DNA of 64,000 bases from Pseudazoarcus sp963975885. GTDB lineage: Bacteria; Pseudomonadota; Gammaproteobacteria; Burkholderiales; Rhodocyclaceae. This document shows, piece by piece, positions 46,831 to 55,115 of the stretch. A program made the translations under genes and the position numbers. The notes below the pieces were generated by a model, which worked only from the letters and a program-made list of their open reading frames with translations, had not been told where the DNA came from and did not search any database. The stretch's first letter is position 1, and each line of letters starts with the position of its first letter. The DNA is taken from assembly GCA_963975885.1 (NCBI GenBank), contig CAXBIS010000002.1, positions 202,390 through 266,389 of the forward strand. The letters are read 5' to 3'.

Positions 46831-48054
46831 TCAGACGTAGTAGTCCAGATCTTCCTGGTGCTTGAGCAGGTCGCGCATCGTGTAGGGATCCTCGCCGAAG
46901 AAATACACCAGACCCCAGTGCGTGCCGAAGGCCGTGCGCTTGGTGACGATCTCCTCCAGTGGCGCGGTCAGCTCGTGCGACTCGAAGTACGGGTGATCCT
47001 CGGTTTCGGGCGGGATCTCCAGCTGGCTGACGACACGGCGGCGCGGATAGACACCAAAGCAACCAGCGTGACCCTTGGCATCCACGACCTCGCGCGGGAA
47101 GAAGGCGGTGATCTCCTCCTCCGTTGTCTTGGGGTCGAAAGCCAGCACCAGGCCCTGATAGGCGTTGAAGCCGTAGGCGCGCTCGAGCAGTTCGAACACC
47201 TTGAAACCGGGCGGACGATAGGCGACCTCGCCCAGGTACATCTCATTGTCGCTGGTGACGAAGTACTCCGGGTGGATGAAGCCGAACTCGATGTCGAAGG
47301 TCTTGATCAGCTTTTCGATCTGCTTCTCGACCAGCGGGCGCAGCTTCTCCAGCTCGGGCGTGCCGGGCACGAACACCGAATAGCCCAGCGTCACGTACTC
47401 GGAGAGGTTGAGAAAGCGGATCTTGCCGTTGTGCACCCAGGCTTCGACCGCGAATTCCCAGCCATCGAGGTGACTTTCCATCAAGACCGGGAATTCCTCG
47501 TCGGGGATCGCATCGATCTCGTCCGGTGTGCGGATCACGCGGTGACCCAGGCAGCCAGCCTTGTCGAAGGCCTTGAGGTGGATGGGGTCGTTGGGGTCGC
47601 CATCGAGCTTGAGCAACGTCTGGTTGACGCGCTTGAGAAAGCGCACCACGTCGCTCTTGTCGTGCGCCTCTTCGAAAATGCCCACGCGGATGCCGCCAAG
47701 CTGCGCACGACGCTTCATCAGCGCCTTGTCGCGGAACAGGATGGACTGACCGAACAGACGCGGATTGTTCATCAACACCGAGTTGATCGCGCCCGCCCAT
47801 TCCACGGTTTCCTCGAACAGCGGGATGGCGACATCGACGCCCATTTCCTTGAGCCGCTGCGCGATTTCCATCGAACGGTCGTTGATACGCTCGAAGTCCC
47901 AGGGGATGTAGGGGATCTCGTGCTGGGTGCAGTATTCCTCCGCCCACGGCGGCGCGACCACGACATAGCGCCGATCGAAGCGCTCGAGCGCGTCGATGGC
48001 ATTCAGACTCCAGCCCAGCAGGGCCACATAGCCTTTATCGGGATTCTTTTCCAT
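46831..48054 (-). CDS. ATP-grasp domain protein, substrate unknown
   Basis: A 407-aa protein of the ATP-grasp carboxylate-amine ligase type: an N-terminal Rossmann-like preATP-grasp part (KGYVALLGWSLNAIDALERF), then the ATP-grasp body with phosphate-loop and lysine segment, EFPVLMESHLDGWEFAVEAW, and the metal-binding FIHPEYFVTSDNEMYLGEVAYRPPG. Such enzymes join a carboxylate to an amine via acyl-phosphate. Substrate not predictable. AAGGAG lies about 9 nt before the ATG. It is 321 bp downstream of the papain-like protein on the same strand, perhaps functionally linked. Confidence 0.82.
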   Translation of the reverse strand: MEKNPDKGYVALLGWSLNAIDALERFDRRYVVVAPPWAEEYCTQHEIPYIPWDFERINDRSMEIAQRLKEMGVDVAIPLFEETVEWAGAINSVLMNNPRLFGQSILFRDKALMKRRAQLGGIRVGIFEEAHDKSDVVRFLKRVNQTLLKLDGDPNDPIHLKAFDKAGCLGHRVIRTPDEIDAIPDEEFPVLMESHLDGWEFAVEAWVHNGKIRFLNLSEYVTLGYSVFVPGTPELEKLRPLVEKQIEKLIKTFDIEFGFIHPEYFVTSDNEMYLGEVAYRPPGFKVFELLERAYGFNAYQGLVLAFDPKTTEEEITAFFPREVVDAKGHAGCFGVYPRRRVVSQLEIPPETEDHPYFESHELTAPLEEIVTKRTAFGTHWGLVYFFGEDPYTMRDLLKHQEDLDYYV

Positions 48055-48375
48055 TGTTCGGACTCCTTGTCGGTTCGTCGCGACACGCAGAAACCTTCGG
48101 GCGGATGGCCCTCGATCGCGTCATGCCTGCGAATGCATCGGTCGGATGCGGGTTGTCGTCGGGCCGCTGGCGGACGACGGGGAGAGTCGGCAACGCGGCG
48201 AATGCTCGCCACGGCCGGATACTGCGGAAACCGGCCGTGGCCGGAACATTGACACCGGCGATTCGCCGGCCCTTGCAGCTTGAGAACATGAGATCGACGT
48301 CAGGCGCATCGACCACAGTCCGTCATTGCCTTTTAAGATGCCTTGCCGCGGGTCAGCCGTCAACCGGCGCCCGAA
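48055..48375. other. Intergenic region with stacked inverted repeats, no gene seen
   Basis: 321 bp between the 675-aa protein stop and the ATP-grasp start. It holds GCCACGGCCGG/CCGGCCGTGGC (48208-48218 and 48231-48241, 12-nt loop) and CCGGCG-ATT-CGCCGG (48255-48269). Neither has a T-run, so they are not ordinary terminators; protein-binding sites or a structured leader are possible. No coding frame convinces me. Confidence 0.5.
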
Positions 48376-50403
48376 TCACGCCACTCCCGGCGGATTCGGT
48401 GCGGCCGCCTGCAGCGCGTCCGCCTCCAGTTCGATACGGTCGCGCGCCCAGCTCTCCTCGGCCATGCGTCGCACCTCGGTCACCGCCTCGGCCGGAATGC
48501 CTTCCCGGCTACCCGGTTCGAGCGGATCGTAGTGAAAGATGTACAGGCGCGAGGCCAGTTGCGCGAACGGCAGTGAGGATTCACCGAAGTACTCGCCATT
48601 GCCTTCGGTCGATACCACCACGCCACAGCCCCAGTCCTGCCCGCCGTCGTTGTTGGGGTTGTAGAAATAGGCGCGCATTTCGCCGCGCATGTCGAGCGCG
48701 CTGCGGATCAGCGTGATCGCATGCCAGCCGACGAAGCGCCCGCTCGAATCGGTCACCGCCACGCCGGCCGGCTGCAGGTGAATCTGCGGCTGGTTGCCGT
48801 TGAAGAACGGATGGTAGGACGCATGGAAGGTGCGCACGAAATCATCGTATTCGTTGAGCCGACCACTGGCCACATCCACCGCGATGGCGAAGCCACGCCC
48901 CACCCACCAGCCGTGGAACTCGGGGTTGATCCACTTGTGCGGGTCCTCGGGTCGCGCCGCCGCCAGCCGGCCCATGCCAAGGTAGATGCGATCGAGATGC
49001 GGCACCAGCACCAACGACACCGCATCCAGATCCAGATGCAGGGCATCGACCAGCCCGGCCGGCAGTTCGGCCGAGTTCAGCGGCGAACCCTCGAAATGCA
49101 TGGTGATCGAGTCATCGCGCGCAGCCCACGCCAGCAACTGCATCAGGTAGTCCGGGTCGTTGTAGGCCCACATCGAGATTGCACGCGCGCTCTGACAGGT
49201 CGGGTTGTGTCCCTGCCCGACGCCGAAAGGCTGGCCCAGCACGTTGAGCAGGCCGGCGAGCAACTGCACCGAGGGCGCCACCGCCGTGCCGAACACCCGC
49301 GCAATCACGTCGGCGGTGTTCGCATGCAGCGGCAGGCGAATCTGGCGCCACAACGCCGGCGCCACCGGCGGCGAGAACAGGATGCCGCGCTCGAGCAGAC
49401 AGGACAGGCCGTAGACCGCCTGGGCGGTTTCCGGATGAATCGCCTCGTCGATCAGTGCGCGGATGAGTTCGACGTAGGTCAGGAAGGTGTCTGTCCCGGT
49501 CGTGCTCAGGCCCAGCGCCGAGGGCAGCAGATCCGCTTGCTGTTCGAGGAGCCAGCGCACGAGCACCGCGTGGTAGGTCGACACCAGGCCGGTATCGGCC
49601 ATCGAGCGCGCGAAACCGCCCGCCTCCTGCTTGAGCGTCTGCGCGTCCATATGCGCCAGCGCTTCGCGGTAGGCGTCCAGCCCGGGATCGTACTGCGTGG
49701 CCTGGGTGGGGCCGAACAGCGCGCTGGTCAGCCGGTCGGCGCCGCGCAGGCTGTTGACGTCGGTATCGGGGTCGGCCAGCACCACCGCGAGCTTGGTGAT
49801 CATGGTCTTGGCGCCGTCGACCTTCACGGGGCGCTGACGCAGGATGCGCCACACTTCCTCGACCAGCTGCTCGAGCATCGAGTCGTAGCCGATGCGCTCG
49901 GCGAGGAAGGCAAAGACCTGGCGCGCGGCGGCCGTGCGGCGCTCGCGCGAAGCCTCGGTGGCACGGTCGAAAACATAGTCCAGGTTGACCGCCAGCGCCT
50001 CACGCAGGAAGTACACCGCCTGCTCTGCGGAGATCCCGGGATGGCGCGCGCGGCTTTCGGCCAGCGCGAGCCAGCGCAGCAGGCTCAGGCATTCGACCGC
50101 GACGGTGCGCTCCTCGCCGAACTGCAGCGTCGACGGGATCAACTGCGCCTGCAGGCTCTCGGGTTCATCCCAGTCGCTGCCGGCGAACACGCCCGCGCCC
50201 TGGAACTCACCGGCACGCTCAGCCAGTATCTCGACGCCGCCAGGGATCATCAGCAGCCGGCGGGCGGCGTCGATCACCTCGATGGCGAGCGTTGGCTTGC
50301 CCACACGACTGGCCTGCTCAAGACGCGAAAAACAACGCTCGAAACGCGAAACCGCAGCCTTAAGGCGTTCGGAAGTATCTGTATTGGGAGGAGTTTCGGA
50401 CAT
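48376..50403 (-). CDS. 675-aa protein with papain-like active-site motifs
   Basis: I do not recognise a named family. Residues 1-380 look helical and without motifs. From about 390 the protein has GQGHNPTCQSARAISMWA, a Cys (C403) at the start of a helix, and later VGWHAITLIR (H561) followed after 16 residues by FYNPNND (N578/N580). Cys-helix, then His-Ala on a strand, then an Asp/Asn-Pro-Asn turn, is the order of papain-like, C58-like and transglutaminase-like active sites. It may therefore be a cysteine peptidase or acyltransferase; this is inference. No signal peptide or TM segment seen. The ATP-grasp gene follows on the same strand. Confidence 0.7.
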   Translation of the reverse strand: MSETPPNTDTSERLKAAVSRFERCFSRLEQASRVGKPTLAIEVIDAARRLLMIPGGVEILAERAGEFQGAGVFAGSDWDEPESLQAQLIPSTLQFGEERTVAVECLSLLRWLALAESRARHPGISAEQAVYFLREALAVNLDYVFDRATEASRERRTAAARQVFAFLAERIGYDSMLEQLVEEVWRILRQRPVKVDGAKTMITKLAVVLADPDTDVNSLRGADRLTSALFGPTQATQYDPGLDAYREALAHMDAQTLKQEAGGFARSMADTGLVSTYHAVLVRWLLEQQADLLPSALGLSTTGTDTFLTYVELIRALIDEAIHPETAQAVYGLSCLLERGILFSPPVAPALWRQIRLPLHANTADVIARVFGTAVAPSVQLLAGLLNVLGQPFGVGQGHNPTCQSARAISMWAYNDPDYLMQLLAWAARDDSITMHFEGSPLNSAELPAGLVDALHLDLDAVSLVLVPHLDRIYLGMGRLAAARPEDPHKWINPEFHGWWVGRGFAIAVDVASGRLNEYDDFVRTFHASYHPFFNGNQPQIHLQPAGVAVTDSSGRFVGWHAITLIRSALDMRGEMRAYFYNPNNDGGQDWGCGVVVSTEGNGEYFGESSLPFAQLASRLYIFHYDPLEPGSREGIPAEAVTEVRRMAEESWARDRIELEADALQAAAPNPPGVA

Positions 50404-50518
50404 CGAAGAGAGAGTGGCGGGTGCCTCGAATGCGTGCGGAGCACGCCCGGAGCGGCACGACGGAGTCCAGCATACACCAGCGACACACGATGTGCCGCCG
50501 GTGTCTTGCGCCGAAGTA

Positions 50519-51619
50519 TTACCCCGTCACGCGGTCTTCGAGAAACGGATAGTCGATATAGCCCTCGGGACCGCCGCCATAGAAGCTCGAGGGATCAGGC
50601 TCGTTCAACGGTGCGTTCTCGTGCAGGCGGCGCACGAGGTCCGGATTGGCGATGAACGGCACGCCGAAGGCCACCAGATCGGCCTCGCCGGTGGCGACCG
50701 TCTGCATTGCCAGCGCACGGTCGTAGCCATTGTTGACCATCCACGCACCGGGGAAGGCCTCGCGCAGCGCCGCGTAGTCGAAGGGCGGATCACAGTCCTC
50801 GGGTTCGCGCGCGCCGCCCGTTTCGCCCTCGATGACATGCATGTAGGCCAGGCCGAGCGGCGCCAGCGCACGCACCACATGGCCGTAGAGCGCCTGCGGG
50901 TCGCTGTCGCGCGGCGTGTCGTTGAAGGTGGTGACCGGGCTCAGGCGAATGCCGACGCGCCCTGCGCCAATCTCGTCGGCAACCGCCTGCATCACCTCGA
51001 TCAGCAACCGCGCACGGTTCTCGATGCTCCCGCCATAGGGGCCGCTGCGATCATTCGCGCTGTCGCGCAGGAATTGTTCGAGCAGATAGGTATTGGCCGA
51101 GTGCACCTCGACGCCGTCGAACCCGGCCGCTATGGCGTTGCGTGCGGCGCACCGGTACGCCTCGATGAGGCCGGGAATCTCGTCGTCACGCAGTGCGCGT
51201 GGCGTAGAGGTGTCGACGAAGCCCTCGTGCGTGAAGGTCTTGGCATTCGGACGACGGTTCGTCGACGACACCGGCTGCGCGCCATCGGGCAACAGCGAGC
51301 TGTGCGAGATGCGCCCGACATGCCACAACTGCAAGACGATGCGCCCGCCCGCGGCATGCACGGCGTCGGTGACCCTGGACCAGGCTGCGACCTGTTCGGC
51401 GCTGTAGATCCCGGGCGTGTCCAGATAACCCTGCCCCATCGGGCTGATCTGCGTGGCCTCGGTGATGATCAGTCCGGCGCTCGCGCGCTGGCGGTAGTAC
51501 TCGACGGTCATCTCGTCGGGCACCTGATCGCGAGAGCGGTTGCGCGTCAGCGGCGCCATCACGATGCGGTTGGGCAACTCGATGTCGCCGATACGTATGG
51601 GGTCGAACAGCGTCGTCAT
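50519..51619 (-). CDS. nemA: Old Yellow Enzyme family alkene reductase
   Basis: A 366-aa FMN-dependent ene-reductase. N-terminal FDPIRIGDIELPNRIVMAPL, substrate-binding HSAN (His/Asn pair in VEVHSANTYLLEQFL), and GPYGGSIENRARLL are intact. NemA-type members reduce activated C=C bonds, nitro compounds and electrophiles such as N-ethylmaleimide, using NADPH. The physiological substrate is unknown. The ATG at 51619 has AAAGGAG upstream. It diverges from the luciferase-like flavoprotein gene by 164 bp. Confidence 0.93.
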   Translation of the reverse strand: MTTLFDPIRIGDIELPNRIVMAPLTRNRSRDQVPDEMTVEYYRQRASAGLIITEATQISPMGQGYLDTPGIYSAEQVAAWSRVTDAVHAAGGRIVLQLWHVGRISHSSLLPDGAQPVSSTNRRPNAKTFTHEGFVDTSTPRALRDDEIPGLIEAYRCAARNAIAAGFDGVEVHSANTYLLEQFLRDSANDRSGPYGGSIENRARLLIEVMQAVADEIGAGRVGIRLSPVTTFNDTPRDSDPQALYGHVVRALAPLGLAYMHVIEGETGGAREPEDCDPPFDYAALREAFPGAWMVNNGYDRALAMQTVATGEADLVAFGVPFIANPDLVRRLHENAPLNEPDPSSFYGGGPEGYIDYPFLEDRVTG

Positions 51620-51783
51620 GAGGCTCCTTTGATGGTTGCTAAAGAGGCGGTTGGAGCACGTCCGCGCCGGAACGTTCGCAGCGGCATCGACAATCCCCGG
51701 CAGACGTCGCGCCAGCCGCTGCCCGGGGAACCGGGAGACCCGCGCTAGAATCCCACGCCGACACCCCTGGCCCGGAGAAGCGT

Positions 51784-52896
51784 TTGTCTACATCACCCGA
51801 GTGGCGCCGCAAGCTGCGCAAGATCCTCTTCGGCGAGAGCGACGCCGACCGCCTCGGTCGCAAACGCTTCAAACCGCCCAAACACGGCTTCCGGCTGTTG
51901 GGCCGCAAACACGACGAAGCGCCGGCGGCACCCTACGTGCCGCCGGACACGCCGGGTTTTCGGCGAATGTTCGCGCGCGACAAGCTCACGCTGGGCCTGT
52001 TCTTCGCCATCGACAACTATGCAGGCGACACGCCCGACATGAGCCGCCAGCTCGAACTCGCCAGGCGGGCCGACGAGCTGGGTTACGCCGCGCTGTGGAC
52101 GCGCGACGTGCCGTTGCGCGACCCGAGCTTCGGCGACGTCGGACAGATCTACGACCCGTGGGTATGGCTGGGGCTGATCACCGGCCACACGCGCGACATC
52201 ACGCTGGCGACCGGCTCCATCGTGTTCCCCCTCAATCACCCGATCACGCTCGCCAAGGCGGCGGCCTCGGTCGACAACCTGTCGGGCGGACGGCTGTTTC
52301 TGGGCATCGCCTCGGGGGATCGCGCGGTGGAGTTTCCGGCCTTCGGACTGGAGATCGAGCAGCGCGGCGAGTTGTTCCGCGAATCGCTGGCCTACTTCAA
52401 TCGCCTGATCGGCGAGCGCTTCCCGCGCATCGATTCGCCATTGGGCAAGCTCGCCAACGCCGACCTGATCCCCAAGCCCCTGAACGGCCGCATTCCCATC
52501 GGCATCACTGGCAACTGCCGGCAAGACCCGGAGTGGATTGCAGCCAACTGCGACGCGTGGATCATGTACTCCAACGATCCCGTCACACAGCAGATCTTGA
52601 TGAGTACCTGGCGCGACGCAGTTGCCGCAGCCGGCGCAGACTTCAAGCCCTTCGCCCAGCCGCTGCACGTAGACCTGTGCGACGACCCGGACGAGCGCCC
52701 CTCCCCGCAGCGTTCAGGCTTTCGCCTGGGTCGCAACGTGCTGATCGAGTTGTTGGAGAAGTACCGCGCGCTGGGCGTCAATCACATCGCGCTCAACTTC
52801 AAGCGCGGTCACCGCCCCGCGGCCGAGGTCATGGAAGAGATCGCGCAGGAGGTGCTGCCGCACTTTCCAAGCCACGGCCCCTCCCCGCGCGACTGA
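51784..52896 (+). CDS. Luciferase-like (LLM) flavin oxidoreductase
   Basis: A 370-aa TIM-barrel flavoprotein of the bacterial luciferase-like superfamily (LTLGLFFAIDNYAGD, ITLATGSIVFPLNHPITLAKAAASVDNLSGGRL in two blocks), of the BA3436-like subgroup. It should use reduced FMN for oxygenation or reduction; substrate unknown. The start is a TTG at 51784, supported by GGAG 6 nt upstream. The first about 60 residues are basic and precede the barrel, longer than usual. Pairing with a divergent Old Yellow Enzyme suggests xenobiotic or electrophile metabolism. Confidence 0.85.
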   Translation: MSTSPEWRRKLRKILFGESDADRLGRKRFKPPKHGFRLLGRKHDEAPAAPYVPPDTPGFRRMFARDKLTLGLFFAIDNYAGDTPDMSRQLELARRADELGYAALWTRDVPLRDPSFGDVGQIYDPWVWLGLITGHTRDITLATGSIVFPLNHPITLAKAAASVDNLSGGRLFLGIASGDRAVEFPAFGLEIEQRGELFRESLAYFNRLIGERFPRIDSPLGKLANADLIPKPLNGRIPIGITGNCRQDPEWIAANCDAWIMYSNDPVTQQILMSTWRDAVAAAGADFKPFAQPLHVDLCDDPDERPSPQRSGFRLGRNVLIELLEKYRALGVNHIALNFKRGHRPAAEVMEEIAQEVLPHFPSHGPSPRD

Positions 52897-52902
52897 GGCG
52901 AT

Positions 52903-53469
52903 TCACGCCAGCCGGACGACTTCACGCGGATCGAAGTCCGACCAGTCGCCGTTCTCGATGCGACCCTGTGCCTGTTCGATCTCCAGCGCATCGTGGTCCC
53001 GCAGCGCCTGGACCGCGCGGACCCGGGTCGTTTCGCTGTCCGGATCGATCCGCACCGCGACGCAGACGCCCGCGTGCCTGTCCGTGACGGGACCGGCATA
53101 CTCTTCGGCGCCCTGATCCTCGACCTCGTCGCTGGTCTCTTTCATCGCGCCGGCGAGCGATCCAGTGTACGCACCGGTCGCCGTGCCCGCGATCAGCCCC
53201 GCGGCACCGACCACCGGCCCGGCAGCGAGCGCGATGGCCGCACCGACCAGGGCACCCGCGCCACCGCCGGCCATCGCGCCCAGGTCGGCAGCACGTGAGC
53301 CGGGCGAAGCGTCTTCGTCACCGCCGAGCGGGTGGAGCGCATGCTGTCCGGCCGGATTGACGAAGAACATCGATACGCCGTCCGCACCGAAGCCTTCATT
53401 CTTCAGCGCACCCAGCGCCTGTTCCCCCTGATCCTGCGTTTCGAAGCGTCCTGCGATGATCGTGCTCAT
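52903..53469 (-). CDS. Glycine-zipper general-stress-like protein
   Basis: A 188-aa protein. The N-terminal part (STIIAGRFETQDQGEQALGAL) resembles general-stress 17M-like domains, followed by a long Gly/Ala-rich hydrophobic stretch (about residues 68-115; AGGGAGALVGAAIALAAGP) of the glycine-zipper type, and an acidic C-terminal domain (AVRIDPDSETTRVRAVQAL). AAGGAGGT precedes the ATG. Function unknown; such proteins are often stress-induced and membrane-associated. Confidence 0.78.
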   Translation of the reverse strand: MSTIIAGRFETQDQGEQALGALKNEGFGADGVSMFFVNPAGQHALHPLGGDEDASPGSRAADLGAMAGGGAGALVGAAIALAAGPVVGAAGLIAGTATGAYTGSLAGAMKETSDEVEDQGAEEYAGPVTDRHAGVCVAVRIDPDSETTRVRAVQALRDHDALEIEQAQGRIENGDWSDFDPREVVRLA

Positions 53470-53695
53470 GCTTACCTCCTTGGTGAAACGAACAGTCTTC
53501 ACCCCCCCGACCACGGGAACTCCGAATGGTCACACTCGGGAACGTAACAAGACCTCTCCGGGGCAAACCTCTTTCGGCGTTGGAAAGAGCGGCCGACTCG
53601 CGCACGCAGGGAACGGGCGCGGATCAATCCGCGAGGAAACAACCGGCTGAAGGCACCCTCCCGCCTGTAGTCCGCCGGGGCATTGTGAACCGGCC

Positions 53696-54703
53696 CTAGC
53701 CCAGGCTCTCCGCCGCGTTCTGCTGCTCGACGAAATCGCGCACGGTATAGCAATCCGCCTTGCCGACGAAGCGGCATTCGGACACGTCTGGCGTTCGGCA
53801 GCCGTTGAACAGATGACAACCGTCGAACAACTCGGTCACCCAGTCGACGAAGGCGCGCACCTTGGGCGAGAGATGACGGTTGTGCAGGTACACCACCGAG
53901 ATCGGCAACGACGCCGGCTTCCACTGCGGCAGGACCTCGACCAGCGCCCCGCTCCGCAGATGGTCATGCACCATGAAGCTCGGCGGCTGGATCATGCCGA
54001 AGCCCTGAAGGCCGCAGGCCAGGTAGGCATCGCCGTCGTTGACCGCAACCGCTCCGGTCACCTTGACCGGCACCGATTCGCCGTCGATGACGAAATCCCA
54101 GTCCAGCACGCGCCCGTTGCGCGTGAAGTAGTGCACCGCCTTGTGTCCGGCCAGATCCTCGATGCTTTGCGGCGCGCCGTGGCGCTGCAGATAGGCCGGT
54201 GACGCGCAGGTCACGCTCTGGAAGGTACCGATGCGCCGCGCGACCATCGTAGAGTCCTTGAGTTCACCGACGCGGATCACGCAATCGACCGCCTCCTCGA
54301 CCATGTCCACCGGCCGATCACCCATGCCAACGACCAGTTCGATGTCCGGATAACGGGTCTGGAACTCGCACAGCATCGGCACCAGGATCATGCGCCCGAC
54401 CACGGCCGGCACGTCGATGCGCAAGCGCCCCCGCGGCCCGCGACCGCTATCGACGAACGACGCCTCGGCCTCCTCCAGGTCCGCCAGGATCGACACGCAG
54501 CGCTCGTAGTAAGCCGAGCCGTCCGGGGTCAGGCTGATCTTGCGCGTGGTGCGATTGAGCAAGCGCACATGCAGGCGCTTCTCGAGATTCTGGATGGTCG
54601 TCGTCACCGTCGCGCGCGGCATTCCGAGGCTGTCGGCTGCCCGCGTGAAGCTGTTCGCCTCGACAACTCGCGCAAATACCTGCATGGCCTGGAAGCGATC
54701 CAT
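53696..54703 (-). CDS. LysR-family regulator, divergent from RND efflux operon
   Basis: A 335-aa LTTR: winged helix (MQVFARVVEANSFTRAADSLG, LEKRLHVRLLNRTTRKISLT) and an effector domain of the CrgA/DsdC-like subgroup. It is longer than usual: the last 40 residues carry four Cys (C296, C302, C310, C318) in a hydrophilic tail, not normal for the family. Divergent placement next to the adaptor gene suggests it controls the pump, as MexT does for mexEF-oprN. Confidence 0.9.
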   Translation of the reverse strand: MDRFQAMQVFARVVEANSFTRAADSLGMPRATVTTTIQNLEKRLHVRLLNRTTRKISLTPDGSAYYERCVSILADLEEAEASFVDSGRGPRGRLRIDVPAVVGRMILVPMLCEFQTRYPDIELVVGMGDRPVDMVEEAVDCVIRVGELKDSTMVARRIGTFQSVTCASPAYLQRHGAPQSIEDLAGHKAVHYFTRNGRVLDWDFVIDGESVPVKVTGAVAVNDGDAYLACGLQGFGMIQPPSFMVHDHLRSGALVEVLPQWKPASLPISVVYLHNRHLSPKVRAFVDWVTELFDGCHLFNGCRTPDVSECRFVGKADCYTVRDFVEQQNAAESLG

Positions 54704-55115
54704 TGCCTACTCCATCAATTATTCGGAATCGACGAACAGAGCATTCAATTCAACGACCTACGTTCGTCACACGCGAATATACGCCGACACGGCGTGCCGC
54801 GCACGCATCGTGCGTCACGCCCACAAGCGGCGGCATTCCGTGCTCGCCTCGAGCCATTTTCGCCCGCCTGGCATGAATGCCCCGACCCTGGCCGTTTCGA
54901 CCCTCGAATCATGAGGGCGCACACGCGATATTTGCCACGCACACCCCGGTTGCACGAGCAATCGCCGCGATCCGCCATCAATTGTTCGTCAAATCTGAAC
55001 AGAGTTAATGTCGAAAACGTATTTATTAATCCGACTAGATTACTCAAGATTCGCCCTCCGAAACCCGCCGTCATGAGCGGCGAGTATTCCGAATTCATCT
55101 CGAGGACCCATCGAA
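54704..55115. promoter_or_regulatory. Divergent control region of the LysR gene and efflux operon
   Basis: 412 bp without a convincing gene, and with A/T-rich stretches unlike the rest of the window (for example near 54965-55040). It contains a symmetric T-N11-A box, TTCGA-CCC-TCGAA (54896-54908), as expected for an LTTR. ATTCCGAAT occurs in each gene's own orientation shortly before its start (54721-54729 minus, 55086-55094 plus). Confidence 0.5.

Noticed and set aside
46635..46865. Short frames on both strands around 46.7 kb with a shared peptide motif
   Set aside because: The shared peptide is the translation of the perfect inverted repeat; no gene is implied.
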